From Pseudomonas sp. QTF5 (lineage in GTDB: Bacteria; Pseudomonadota; Gammaproteobacteria; Pseudomonadales; Pseudomonadaceae): a stretch of 64,000 nucleotides of DNA. Positions 1 through 7,911 of this stretch are shown piece after piece. The stretch covers positions 1-64,000 of the forward strand of contig NZ_AZRW02000003.1 of the NCBI RefSeq assembly GCF_000512695.2, given 5' to 3'. A program made the translations under genes and the position numbers. A model generated the notes under the pieces. The model was not told the DNA's origin. It made no database searches and worked only from the letters and a program-made list of their open reading frames with translations. Each line of letters opens with the position of its first letter. Within the stretch, counting starts at the first letter, position 1.

Positions 1-57
1 GAGCGTGGAACGAGTGTCCGGATGTTGGTGGGCTGAGTGTCCGGATGGCGTGGAATG
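1..57. repeat. Short direct repeats, probable IS21-like element end
   Basis: Seen: the 13-mer GAGTGTCCGGATG occurs at 12-24 and 35-47, and GCGTGGAA occurs at 3-10 and 48-55. Multiple short direct repeats of this kind are typical of the transposase-binding ends of IS21-family elements. Inference: this is the terminus of an IS21-like element whose body lies left of the window. The neighbouring IS66 transposase reading stops being recognisable exactly here. The assignment rests on pattern only, since no IS21 protein is in the window. Confidence 0.45.
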
Positions 58-357
58 CGCACTTCAGCCACGTCCTCACCCAAATGGCGAAGCTTCCCGC
101 CGCAACCAGGCATTGCGACTCGGGCTGATGCACATGGATTTCGCGGGGCAGATGTTCGGGTAACGGCTTGCGCCGAGAGACCGCGCGAGGTGGCGGTCCG
201 GTTTGCGGCGTCAGTTCAGTCTGGCTGATTTGCAGCTCTTCGAGACTCAACTGAAGCTGGTCGATCATCGCGTCCAGTTGCTCGGAGCTGCGACCGAACT
301 GCGCGCGACGCAGCTTGGCGATCATCATCTTCAACCGCTCAATCTCCGCCCGCAGCA
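58..357 (-). pseudogene. IS66-family transposase (TnpC) N-terminal fragment
   Basis: Read on the minus strand, this stretch encodes the early part of an IS66 TnpC. It has a leucine-rich coiled stretch followed by QFGRSSEQLD, a linker, and KPLPEHLPREIHVHQPES, all hallmarks of the family. After PES-QC the frame shifts. Skipping one base gives PGCGGKLRHLGEDVAE, the zinc-ribbon-like part of TnpC, so a single C appears to be missing near 110-120. The reading ends at the IS21-like repeats near 57. There is no start codon, DDE domain or stop, so this is a remnant. It is a different IS66 subtype from the element at 21-22.5 kb. Confidence 0.8.
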
Positions 358-450
358 TTCGGGCCGCATGCCAAGGCCATCGGGGCTGACATCGCCAATT
401 ACACTAATCTCAAGCCCATCATTCAGATCAGCGAAGTGCTCGTCGGCTGA
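358..450 (+). pseudogene. Possible C-terminal tail of a displaced gene, function unknown
   Basis: Directly after the IS66 fragment an open plus-strand reading ends in IANYTNLKPIIQISEVLVG and a TGA at 448-450, followed 30 bases later by a strong terminator. The balanced composition and the terminator suggest the end of a real gene whose 5' part was removed by the insertion sequence. I do not recognise the family. It could also be chance. Confidence 0.25.
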
Positions 451-481
451 TCCCCAAGAAACCGATTGGCTCGAACCGAAA

Positions 482-519
482 GGCACCTGTTTTTTTGAGT
501 ACCAGGTGCCCCGTTTTTT
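482..519 (+). terminator. Intrinsic terminator
   Basis: Perfect 8-bp stem GGCACCTG (482-489) with CAGGTGCC (503-510), followed by CCGTTTTTT. On the other strand the loop side is A-rich. It lies between the truncated tail at 450 and the end of acpH at 552, so it can stop transcription from both sides. Confidence 0.75.
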
Positions 520-551
520 GAGCAAAGACGCGCAATGGATTTGCTGCCGGA

Positions 552-1136
552 TTACCCTGCCCTAACGCGATCAGGCTGAGCGTACTCCCACAGCAATGGA
601 TAGAACTCTAGGAAATCCGCACTTAGCGGCTCATACAGAGCTGTCAGCTCTTCGTATGCCCCACGCAAGCCTTCTGGTTGAGATAGGCGCAGGGAAATGA
701 CTTCCAGCCCATGGCCGATCATCGAAAAATCCCTATACGCGCCAAGCCAATCTTCCGAAATAATCAATGGTGCGATCTGGGCCAAGCGCTCCGGCAACGT
801 GGGCTCATCCTCTAAAAGTCGGTAGATTTTTTGAGAGAAAACGTCCAGGGGCTGATCGGCGTATCGCTCCCAATCCCGCGCTAAGCAATGATCAAAAAAC
901 ATGTCGAGGGCGATACCCGCGTAGCGACGTCTTGTGACAGGAAATCGCTCCAACGCCCTTCTAACCAGTGGATGGGAATCCGTAAAAGCATCAATTCGGC
1001 GATGCAGCCTGATTGCCTCTTCAGTCTGTACAGAAAAATTTCCTAAAAACGTCCCCTTTACAAAATCCCCATAAAGACTCCCCAGCAGCTGCTGCGGCTC
1101 CTGACCGCCTAAGTGAAGGTGTGCAAGGTAGTTCAT
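552..1136 (-). CDS. acpH: Acyl carrier protein phosphodiesterase (AcpH family)
   Basis: AcpH removes the 4'-phosphopantetheine arm from holo-acyl carrier protein in the cytoplasm, recycling apo-ACP. The 194-residue product matches the family length (E. coli AcpH is 193). It begins with the family signature MNYLAHLHL and contains GSLYGDFVKG near residues 20-30 and conserved His/Asp residues in LHRRIDAFTDSHP and DMFFDHCLARDW, the metal-binding DUF479 core. ATG at 1136 is preferred over an upstream TTG. The gene is divergent from the AhpD-like gene, and the shared 312-bp intergenic region holds two TetR-type palindromes, so it may belong to the same regulon. The identification is good; the regulation is inferred. 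Confidence 0.85.
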   Translation of the reverse strand: MNYLAHLHLGGQEPQQLLGSLYGDFVKGTFLGNFSVQTEEAIRLHRRIDAFTDSHPLVRRALERFPVTRRRYAGIALDMFFDHCLARDWERYADQPLDVFSQKIYRLLEDEPTLPERLAQIAPLIISEDWLGAYRDFSMIGHGLEVISLRLSQPEGLRGAYEELTALYEPLSADFLEFYPLLWEYAQPDRVRAG

Positions 1137-1232
1137 CAACGATTCCTACTAGCTATATGGCTTTCTGAATGGGCATCCGCCGGATTGATGGAGCTGGGAT
1201 CCTCCAGTTCGAAATCACCCTACCTAGGAAAG

Positions 1233-1250
1233 CTACCATTCACTAGGTAG
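1233..1250. promoter_or_regulatory. Palindromic operator, copy 1
   Basis: CTACCATTCACTAGGTAG matches the pattern CTACCA-N6-(T/A)GGTAG that recurs in this segment. A wider inverted repeat, CTACCTAG (1220-1227) with CTAGGTAG (1243-1250), overlaps it. It lies in the acpH / AhpD-like divergent region. The rest of this gap (1137-1448) holds only copy 2 and no visible gene. Confidence 0.55.
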
Positions 1251-1365
1251 GTCTTCAATACCAGATTTTAAGCCATTCGGCTACCTTAGCTCAGCGGCTA
1301 AGCTTCGACCGCTTCCCGCCCAAATAAGACTGATTATGCCGAATGTCGCATCATCTGTTGCATGC

Positions 1366-1383
1366 CTACCAACTAGATGGTAG
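1366..1383. promoter_or_regulatory. Palindromic operator, copy 2
   Basis: CTACCAACTAGATGGTAG is a near-perfect dyad: 6-bp arms around a central CTAG with one asymmetric pair. The 17 bases TTGCATGCCTACCAACT that include its left arm are repeated exactly at 19945-19961 in front of the EamA transporter. It lies 66 bp upstream of the AhpD-like start, a good position for a repressor site. TetR proteins encoded at 7.1 and 10.6 kb are the obvious candidates. Confidence 0.65.
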
Positions 1384-1448
1384 CGTATACGCAGATTCAA
1401 AATTATCCCCGTGAACCTGCAGGGCGTTAACGCCCACGTGAGAATCCT

Positions 1449-1781
1449 ATGCAAGACTGGAAGCAAACTCGTCAAGACATCAATGCACGCCTGGTACAGC
1501 TGAATAGCCTGTCCCCTGAAACCTTGAAAGGCATGGCATCCCTAGGGAATGCTGGCGCGAAAACAAATCACTTGGACGCCAAAACTCGCGAACTGATTTC
1601 GCTGGCTGTCGCTGTTACAACCCGCTGTGATGGCTGCATCGCCTTCCACGCTGCTGAGGCCAAAAAGCTTGGTGTAACAACTGAGGAGGTTGCAGAAGCT
1701 TTGGGCGTAGCAATCAACATGAACGCTGGAGCCGCGCTCGTGTACAGCACTCATGTCTTGGATGCGTTCGATAAGCCTTAA
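1449..1781 (+). CDS. AhpD-like carboxymuconolactone decarboxylase-family protein
   Basis: This is a 110-residue single-domain protein of the AhpD/CMD family. The signature is the active-site loop CDGCIAFHAAEAKKLG around residues 59-74, a CxxC followed by a conserved His three residues on. In AhpD proteins this CxxC relays electrons to peroxiredoxins. The alternative subgroup, true carboxymuconolactone decarboxylase, lacks the CxxC, so a thiol peroxidase or disulfide-reductase role is more likely. The gene is followed after 76 bp by an Old Yellow Enzyme and preceded by two TetR-type palindromes. The gene pair resembles an oxidative or electrophile-stress operon. The Shine-Dalgarno sequence before the ATG is weak. 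Confidence 0.85.
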   Translation: MQDWKQTRQDINARLVQLNSLSPETLKGMASLGNAGAKTNHLDAKTRELISLAVAVTTRCDGCIAFHAAEAKKLGVTTEEVAEALGVAINMNAGAALVYSTHVLDAFDKP

Positions 1782-1857
1782 CTGAAAGTATCGCAAGGAC
1801 AGCGTTACGAACGACTTACCAGCTATCGCTTAGACAATTTACTACGAGATTTTTTTC

Positions 1858-2982
1858 ATGAATAAGCTGTTCACTCCCTACGATCTGTCCGGCACCCCAT
1901 TGGCCAACCGCGTCGTCATGGCTCCTATGACCCGCACCCGTACCCTGAACAACATTCCAAATGAATCCAACGCACTGTATTACGCGCAACGTGCTTCTGC
2001 CGGCTTACTGATCACCGAAGGCCTGCCTATCTCCGACGAGGCTCGCGGCTATCTGTACACCCCTGGCATTTATGAAGATGAGCACTTGCCAGGCTGGCGC
2101 AAAGTCACTGAAGCCGTGCATGCCAAGGGCGGGAAGATTTTTGCGCAGCTCTGGCACGTTGGCCGTATGTCTCATGTCTCGGTGCATGGCATGGTACCGG
2201 TCTCCTCAGGTACGGTGCCTGCGGTTGATACCACGGTGTATGCGTGGATCGATCCTAGCAAATCAGGCCCGGTTCAACCCAGCGCACCACGTGCTCTGGA
2301 AACTGAGGAAGTAAAACGCGTCATCGCCGACTTTGTGAAATCTGCGCGGATGGCAATGGACGCAGGTTTTGATGGTATCGAAATCATGGCTGCGAACGGC
2401 TTTCTGTTCGATCAGTTCCTGAGCAGCGCCCTGAACACTCGAACCGACCAGTACGGTGGCTCCATTGCCAACCGTCAGCGCTTCCTGCTGGAGACCATTG
2501 ACGCAATTGCTGCTGAAATCGGTGGTTCCCAGATTGGTGTGCGTTTCTCGCCGTTTGGTCGCCTGTATGACTTCGGCGTGTACGACGGTGAAGAAGAAAC
2601 CTGGATGAGCATGGCGGCAGCCCTCAATGAACGGGAACTAGCGTTCGTTCACCTGAACTACCAACCGACCATCCTCGCCGCGCAAACACCTCCGGGTTTC
2701 GGCGCCGCATTCCGCGAAGCCTACAAAGGCACCTTGATGGCTGCCGGCGGTTTCACCAAAGAGATCGCAGAGTCTGAGCTGGCCAAAGGTGACCTTGACC
2801 TGATCGCTTTCGGCACCGCCTACATTGCCAACCCTGATCTGGTAGAGCGTATGCAGAATGGTTGGCCATTGGCGGAAGGCGATCGCACAACCTACTACGG
2901 CGTCAGCGATTCGATGGACAAGGGTTACACCGACTATCCGAATTACGTTAACGCTGCTCAACCTGTTCTGGCTAAAGCGTAA
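1858..2982 (+). CDS. Old Yellow Enzyme-family flavoprotein (NemA-like), altered active site
   Basis: This is a 374-residue TIM-barrel FMN protein of the NemA / N-ethylmaleimide reductase group, whose members use NADPH to reduce activated alkenes, quinones and nitro-compounds. Family landmarks are ANRVVMAPMTRTR (16-28), FAQLWHVGR (95-103), RTDQYGGS (195-202) and the phosphate-binding AAGGF/FGTAYIANPDL near the C-terminus. The ligand-binding and proton-donor motif is normally H-x-x-N-x-Y. Here it reads MAANGF at 177-182, so the His is Met and the catalytic Tyr is Phe while the Asn is kept. The codons are unambiguous (ATG at 2386, TTT at 2401). It probably binds FMN but may have weakened or altered alkene reductase activity. 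It likely forms an operon with the AhpD-like gene. Confidence 0.9.
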   Translation: MNKLFTPYDLSGTPLANRVVMAPMTRTRTLNNIPNESNALYYAQRASAGLLITEGLPISDEARGYLYTPGIYEDEHLPGWRKVTEAVHAKGGKIFAQLWHVGRMSHVSVHGMVPVSSGTVPAVDTTVYAWIDPSKSGPVQPSAPRALETEEVKRVIADFVKSARMAMDAGFDGIEIMAANGFLFDQFLSSALNTRTDQYGGSIANRQRFLLETIDAIAAEIGGSQIGVRFSPFGRLYDFGVYDGEEETWMSMAAALNERELAFVHLNYQPTILAAQTPPGFGAAFREAYKGTLMAAGGFTKEIAESELAKGDLDLIAFGTAYIANPDLVERMQNGWPLAEGDRTTYYGVSDSMDKGYTDYPNYVNAAQPVLAKA

Positions 2983-3153
2983 TTGCGTTAAGGCGCAGCC
3001 TACGTTGAGTTCTGTGTGGGCTGGCCTGTCGTAATGCGGGCCTTACCTGTCATGTCTGTTGTAAAGACCGGATAGAACCCGCGACCCCAAAGTCACGAAG
3101 ATATGGGCGTCTTCGACACTGACCCTAAGCCCTCACGCAAAATGGAGCACACT

Positions 3154-3372
3154 ATGCCGTTAGTCATTATTAAAGGTATCGAAGGCGTTTTCACGGAAGA
3201 ACAAAAAGCCGAGGCGATTCACAAAGTTACCGAGGCCATGGTCTCAGTCGAGGGTGAAAACATGCGCGCTCTCACTTGGGTTCTTTTCGAGGAAGTCAAA
3301 AGCGGCAGTTGGGGTATTGCAGGAGAGCCAATCACCGCAGAAAAGGTGCTTAAGCTACAAGCTGGCGAATAA
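3154..3372 (+). CDS. 4-oxalocrotonate tautomerase-family protein
   Basis: This is a 72-residue tautomerase-superfamily protein. After removal of Met the chain starts with Pro (MPLVIIKGIEGVF), the catalytic N-terminal proline that acts as general base in keto-enol tautomerisation. The ATG at 3154 has a GGAG seven bases upstream, whereas an upstream in-frame start at 3103 would bury the proline and is rejected. The length fits the 60-75 residue 4-OT group. The natural substrate cannot be read from sequence. In this setting, between an OYE and a KefF-type quinone reductase, it may handle an unsaturated keto acid or another electrophile. Confidence 0.85.
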   Translation: MPLVIIKGIEGVFTEEQKAEAIHKVTEAMVSVEGENMRALTWVLFEEVKSGSWGIAGEPITAEKVLKLQAGE

Positions 3373-3390
3373 AGCGCTGCCCTGATAATC

Positions 3391-3456
3391 AAGCCTTTTC
3401 TGGATTTGGTGCATCTCGTTCCTTGGGACTTGGCATCTTCTCCAGGAAGGGCTTTT
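3391..3456 (+). terminator. Intrinsic terminator after the tautomerase gene
   Basis: AAGCCTTTTCTGGA (3391-3404) pairs with TCCAGGAAGGGCTT (3441-3454) with two wobble positions, and a T-run follows. It ends the AhpD/OYE/tautomerase unit and separates it from the Kef pair. Confidence 0.65.
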
Positions 3457-3562
3457 TCATTTAAAAGACATTAATTGGCGTCAAAGTGCTTGAACGAAAA
3501 CCATCCTTTACGTGGGGTGGGTTCTATCGCTCATCGACCTAACGGACATCCTGGAGGTCATC

Positions 3563-4084
3563 TTGATTCTTATCATTTACGCTCATCCCTACCCCGAAAA
3601 ATCACTTGTTAATCAAGCAATGCTCGAACGCGTATCCAGCAATCCGGACATAGTCATACGCTCCCTGTACGACCTTTATCCAGACTTCAATATCGACGTT
3701 GAGGCTGAACAGAGAGCGGTCGATCAAGCACAGCTGCTCGTATTGCAACATCCGATGTATTGGTACAGCTCCCCGCCCCTTTTGAAATTATGGATCGATA
3801 AAGTATTCACTCACGGTTGGGCATACGGCAAAGGGTCTGTCGCCCTCAAAGATAAGAGTCTGCTGTGGGCCGTCACGACGGGTGGCGAGCACGATCATTT
3901 CCAAATAGGCGACCACCCAGGTTTCTCGGTGTTGGCTCAACCCCTCCACGCAACGGCAACCTATTGCAGCATGCGCTGGCTGAACCCGGTCGTGGTGCAC
4001 GGCGCGTATGCAGCTGCACCCGACTCCCTACACTTACAAATCGAGCACTATTACGCGCGCTTGGCCTCCTGGAAGGAAGATTGA
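3563..4084 (+). CDS. NAD(P)H:quinone oxidoreductase, KefF/KefG-type ancillary protein
   Basis: This is a flavodoxin-fold FMN protein of the KefF/MdaB family, which is both a quinone reductase and the cytoplasmic activator subunit of Kef K+/H+ antiporters. The start is best placed at TTG 3563: GGAGG sits five bases upstream, and the protein then opens with the strand-and-loop [13 protein letters not shown] that binds the flavin phosphate, giving 173 residues, close to the family's 175-185. [18 protein letters not shown] and TTGGEHDHF are the usual flavin and substrate loops. It ends one base before the KefC-like ATG, so the two are co-translated, which is the classical kefF-kefC order. Confidence 0.9.
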   Translation: MILIIYAHPYPEKSLVNQAMLERVSSNPDIVIRSLYDLYPDFNIDVEAEQRAVDQAQLLVLQHPMYWYSSPPLLKLWIDKVFTHGWAYGKGSVALKDKSLLWAVTTGGEHDHFQIGDHPGFSVLAQPLHATATYCSMRWLNPVVVHGAYAAAPDSLHLQIEHYYARLASWKED

Positions 4085-4085
4085 T

Positions 4086-5912
4086 ATGGAGACTCACAGT
4101 CTGATTGAAATGCTCATTTACTTGGGCTCAGCTGCCTTGATAGTCCCAATCGCCGTTCGGTTAGGACTTGGCCCGGTTCTGGGTTATCTATTGGCCGGCT
4201 GCCTGATCGGCCCGTGGGGCCTGAAGCTGGTAACGGATGTGGAATCCATCCTGCACTTTGCTGAAATCGGCGTAGTTTTGATGTTGTTTATCATTGGTCT
4301 CGAACTTGATCCCAAACGTCTTTGGGCCATGCGCCGAATGGTCTTCGGTGGCGGCGCATTGCAGATGCTGGTCTGTGGTGTTGCAATTGCAGTGTTTTGC
4401 GCCGCACTTGGCTTGAACTGGACAGCAGCACTGTTGGTGGGGTTGACGCTGAGTCTGTCGTCGACCGCCATCGCCATGCAGGCCATGAACGAGCGAAACA
4501 TGATCCCGACCGCCGTGGGTCGCAGCAGCTTTGCCGTGCTGTTGTTCCAGGACATCGCGGCGATTCCGCTAGTCGCGATGATTCCATTGTTAGCAGCAAA
4601 TGGTGGTACGCCTTCCGGCGCTGAACTCGCGCTGTCCATCGCAAAAATCGTCGGGGCGATCGTCGCGGTGGTGCTCTTGGGTCAGTACGTTTCCCGGCCC
4701 GTTCTGCGCTTTGTCGCGCGCTCGGGCTTGCGCGAAATCTTCAGTGCCGTTGCGCTGTTTCTGGTGTTTGGATTCGGGTTGTTGCTGGAAGAGGCAGGAT
4801 TGTCCATGGCTATGGGAGCATTTCTCGCCGGCGTCCTGTTAGCTAGCTCAGAATACCGGCACGCGCTGGAAAGTGATATTGAGCCATTCAAGGGGCTGCT
4901 ACTCGGTTTGTTCTTTATCGGTGTCGGCATGTCGATCGACTTCGGCACGCTGATCGATGCGCCACTGAAAGTCTTAACGCTGACCTTGGGTTTTATCCTG
5001 ATCAAGCTGCTGGTGATCAAACTCCTTGGTCGTTTCTTGAGTGTCCCTACGGAACAGCGCTCTTGGCAGGCGGTGTTTCTCGGTCAGGGCAGTGAGTTCG
5101 CCTTCGTCGTGTTTGGCGCAGCAACGGTTGCCGGCATCCTGGTCGACCCTTGGGGTAAAAGCCTGACCTTGGCGGTAGCGCTGTCGATGTGCGTCTCACC
5201 TCTGCTGATCCTTGTGCTCAATCGCCTAGAGTCCGCAAGTAAACAGGACAATCAGAAAGCTGACACTATCGACCGGCGCAATCCTCGGGTAATCATCGCC
5301 GGCTTTGGTCGATTCGGCCAAATCGCGGGCCGTCTATTAATGTCCTGTGGTTTTGAAGTAGTAGTGCTGGATCACGATCCCGATCATATCGAGACGTTGC
5401 GCAAGTTCGGGGTCAAGGTGTTCTACGGCGACGCGACTCGCCTCGATTTGCTGCTCGCCGCCGGTGCTGCTCAAGCAGTGGTGCTGATCAACGCCATCGA
5501 CAATCAGGACGATAACCTGGCACTGACCCGGCTGGCCCAAGAGCATTTTCCCTCTCTGAAGCTGGTGGTGCGCGCTCGGGATATGGGGCACATCATTACC
5601 CTACGCCAGATGGGCATAGAGTCAGTCGAGCGGGAAACTTTTGAGAGTGCTTTGTCTCTTGGACGCAAAGCGCTGGAACAACTGGGCGTCGGGCGCTACG
5701 AGGCCCGTGAACGCGCGGATCGATTCCGCCGCCTGAACCAGGAAATGCTTGAGGAAATGTCCGCGCAGCCCGAGGACGACACTGAGTTCAAGTACGACGC
5801 ATACAAGCGGGCTAACGCCCTTCTGACAGAAATATTCAACGAAGATCGAGCTCATCCGATCAATAACTGGCCGGATCAAAGTCGAGCTAAGGCGGAAGAG
5901 AAAGATAGCTAA
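4086..5912 (+). CDS. Glutathione-regulated K+/H+ antiporter, KefB/KefC type
   Basis: This is a 608-residue inner-membrane CPA2 antiporter. About twelve hydrophobic segments occupy residues 1-380, with the family motif [18 protein letters not shown] and the [10 protein letters not shown] loop. They are followed by an RCK (TrkA-N) domain starting at [10 protein letters not shown] near residue 400. In this domain [13 protein letters not shown] and the downstream [17 protein letters not shown] correspond to the glutathione/NADH-binding and KefF-contact region. Kef systems are held shut by glutathione and opened by glutathione adducts, acidifying the cytoplasm to protect against electrophiles. The ATG at 4086 follows GGAAGGA. 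The C-terminal tail is long and charged. The sequence does not separate KefB from KefC. Confidence 0.92.
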   Translation: METHSLIEMLIYLGSAALIVPIAVRLGLGPVLGYLLAGCLIGPWGLKLVTDVESILHFAEIGVVLMLFIIGLELDPKRLWAMRRMVFGGGALQMLVCGVAIAVFCAALGLNWTAALLVGLTLSLSSTAIAMQAMNERNMIPTAVGRSSFAVLLFQDIAAIPLVAMIPLLAANGGTPSGAELALSIAKIVGAIVAVVLLGQYVSRPVLRFVARSGLREIFSAVALFLVFGFGLLLEEAGLSMAMGAFLAGVLLASSEYRHALESDIEPFKGLLLGLFFIGVGMSIDFGTLIDAPLKVLTLTLGFILIKLLVIKLLGRFLSVPTEQRSWQAVFLGQGSEFAFVVFGAATVAGILVDPWGKSLTLAVALSMCVSPLLILVLNRLESASKQDNQKADTIDRRNPRVIIAGFGRFGQIAGRLLMSCGFEVVVLDHDPDHIETLRKFGVKVFYGDATRLDLLLAAGAAQAVVLINAIDNQDDNLALTRLAQEHFPSLKLVVRARDMGHIITLRQMGIESVERETFESALSLGRKALEQLGVGRYEARERADRFRRLNQEMLEEMSAQPEDDTEFKYDAYKRANALLTEIFNEDRAHPINNWPDQSRAKAEEKDS

Positions 5913-5950
5913 ACGAAGGTCGAAAAATCTGAAGCCATTCTGAGATCGGC

Positions 5951-6280
5951 CTACAGGACGTCCTTTAATTCAGCCAAGATTGCTTTCTTCAACGCGGCAA
6001 CCGAACGAGAGCCGGCCAGGACTAAGCGTAACCGCCCTTCGTGAAAAATCGCCAAGGATGGCACTGATCGGATACCGTACATTTGGGAAATCGTCGGCGA
6101 AACAGCTACATCAATCCTTCCGAATGCGGCGCGAGAATGCAGCTTGTCTGCCAGGTCGTGAAAGACCGGCTTCATTTCCTGGCATGGCTTGCACCAAGAC
6201 GCCGAAAACAGCACGACGCTGCTGCCTTTTGCAACGAATCTGGCGAACTGTTCGGCTTTCAAGTCTACGATACGGTTCAT
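5951..6280 (-). CDS. Thioredoxin-family protein with WCKPC active site
   Basis: This is a 109-residue single thioredoxin domain. The redox motif is WCKPC near residues 31-35, in place of the canonical WCGPC, and the cis-proline loop is SVPSLAIF. The Gly-to-Lys change should raise the reduction potential relative to housekeeping thioredoxin. No signal peptide is visible, so it is cytoplasmic. ATG 6280 is preceded by GGTGAGGTG, while an upstream GTG at 6295 is less likely. It is the last gene of a minus-strand series (OsmC, SDR, TetR, FrnE-like, Trx), 72 bp after the FrnE-like gene, and it is convergent with the Kef pair. Confidence 0.88.
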   Translation of the reverse strand: MNRIVDLKAEQFARFVAKGSSVVLFSASWCKPCQEMKPVFHDLADKLHSRAAFGRIDVAVSPTISQMYGIRSVPSLAIFHEGRLRLVLAGSRSVAALKKAILAELKDVL

Positions 6281-6352
6281 TTGCACCTCACCCACAACGC
6301 CACTCCAAATCCAGAGATTGCAGCACCAACAGGTGCCGCAAAGTCTCTAGCA

Positions 6353-7048
6353 TTAATTACATCCATCAAGACCGCAGACTTGACCACTGAACGACTCATC
6401 CTCATCCTTTGATTCCAAATACATTTGATTCAATGCCTGGAGAAAAGCCTCTTGAGGCTGAGCACCCGACATGGAAAATGCATTATTGAACACAAAAAAC
6501 GGAACGCCTGAGCCGAATTGGGCCGCCGCGCGCTCGTCTTCCTGCATCTGAAGGCGCAGATCCGGGGATGACCACGCGAGTCGAATCGACTCATCAGATA
6601 CCCCTACAGACTTTGCTATCGCCTCTAAACTTTTTCTGTCAAAGAGCGATTTACCCTGGGTGGTACTTTGCTCATAGAGCGCTTCCACCAGGTTTTTCTT
6701 CACTGCTTCATCTTCGACTGCTTTGACTAATACGTGCGCATCCGCAGTGTCACCAAACAGCATGGTTTCGAAACGGTAATCAAGCCCCGAAGACTGGCCA
6801 TATTGCTTCACCGTACTCATCATGGTTACAGCAGCGGCTGGACTACCCAATTTACGTTTGAGGGCTCCTACCATAGGCTCAGCAGCATGGTTCGGAGCAA
6901 GACGGTACGCTCTTACATTGACTTGAACACTGTCTTTGTACGGGAAGCTTGCAAGCGCATTTTCGAAACGACGCTTAGCGACCCAGCACCAAGGACAGAC
7001 ATAATCAGACCAAATATCTATTACGAATTTCTTCGAATCACTGCTCAT
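6353..7048 (-). CDS. DsbA-family oxidoreductase, FrnE-like
   Basis: This is a 231-residue cytoplasmic DsbA/2-hydroxychromene-2-carboxylate-isomerase-like protein. It shows SDYVCPWCWVAKRRFE near residues 14-29 (CPWC active site), the helical insertion, and the cis-proline loop GSGVPFFVF. The C-terminus carries CGLDGC, a CX4C pair like the second redox motif of Deinococcus FrnE. It therefore probably acts as a thiol-disulfide oxidoreductase or isomerase under stress. The gene follows the TetR regulator by 64 bp on the same strand and precedes the thioredoxin, a sensible redox partner. The link to FrnE rests on motif architecture. Confidence 0.88.
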   Translation of the reverse strand: MSSDSKKFVIDIWSDYVCPWCWVAKRRFENALASFPYKDSVQVNVRAYRLAPNHAAEPMVGALKRKLGSPAAAVTMMSTVKQYGQSSGLDYRFETMLFGDTADAHVLVKAVEDEAVKKNLVEALYEQSTTQGKSLFDRKSLEAIAKSVGVSDESIRLAWSSPDLRLQMQEDERAAAQFGSGVPFFVFNNAFSMSGAQPQEAFLQALNQMYLESKDEDESFSGQVCGLDGCN

Positions 7049-7112
7049 AAATCACTCTGTATTGAAGGGAATAAAGAGGCCGTCGCTATTGAGGAAAGAC
7101 TTAAAGCGACTG

Positions 7113-7736
7113 TTAACAATTCGTTTGATGGCCACTGGTATGTTTGATCTCACGAGCAGACATCGCGGCTGATCGCTCCAGCGATTCGAGTAAGCAGTCG
7201 AACCCAGCCAAGGGATCTGCCGATCGGCCTAATGTCCAATCAATAAGACTCGCCCCCTCTAATGCACTCAACAGCATGAATGCATAGGATTGAGCGGGCT
7301 TGGCCAGTAACCATCCTTTCTGAATTGCTGCCTCACTGATGGTTCTCTGTAGCCAGTCAAGTTGTGTCTCGAAAAAAACTCGAGTAAGCACTTGAAGCGA
7401 TAAAGGCAGTGCTGCCATTTCTGCCGCCAGTGCGCCACACAAAGGTAGAAGCCCTTCATTCGCACTGACGACGAAAAGACGGGAAAACGCTCGAAGCCGC
7501 AACAACGGATCTTCATCGGCGTCTTCGATTGACCGAATGGTCGCATCGAAGCGATTGAAAGAGTCCTTGATCAACTCTTGACCGAGACACTCTTTGGTCG
7601 GGAAGTGATGATGAATGCTGGCTTTTCTAATGCCAATCGTCGCGGCTAGATCAGCATAACTAAACGCTGAGTAGCCCTTAGACCTCATCTGGGTTTCCGC
7701 GACTTTTAACAGCGCTGCTCTTGTCGAAACTGACAT
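7113..7736 (-). CDS. TetR/AcrR-family regulator 1
   Basis: This is a 207-residue TetR regulator. The N-terminal helix-turn-helix is AFSYADLAATIGIRKASIHHHFPTKE split over residues 24-49, and the C-terminal ligand domain has the motif LLPLCGALAAEMAALPLSL. It is a paralogue of the regulator at 10.6 kb, sharing SIHHHFPTKE-x-LG and LPLCGALAAE. The start is well supported by CAGGAG upstream of ATG 7736. It lies within a minus-strand run with an SDR and OsmC upstream and FrnE-like and thioredoxin genes downstream. It is a candidate to bind the CTACCA-N6-TGGTAG palindromes. The inducer is unknown, but the Cys in LPLCG could be a redox or electrophile sensor. Confidence 0.9.
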   Translation of the reverse strand: MSVSTRAALLKVAETQMRSKGYSAFSYADLAATIGIRKASIHHHFPTKECLGQELIKDSFNRFDATIRSIEDADEDPLLRLRAFSRLFVVSANEGLLPLCGALAAEMAALPLSLQVLTRVFFETQLDWLQRTISEAAIQKGWLLAKPAQSYAFMLLSALEGASLIDWTLGRSADPLAGFDCLLESLERSAAMSAREIKHTSGHQTNC

Positions 7737-7911
7737 TGAAAACTCCTGCGGCTAGCCTTCAGCCGCCCTACACCAAAAGCTGGCAGGCTGCTGCCAGCTG
7801 GGCCAGTCAAATGGCCTTGGATGAACGTTCGAGCCATTGCACCTCCCAGCACTCTTGGTGATGGAATGGAAGTCGACTTAGGCGACTTCCATCAGACAGC
7901 GTTAGCTGAAC

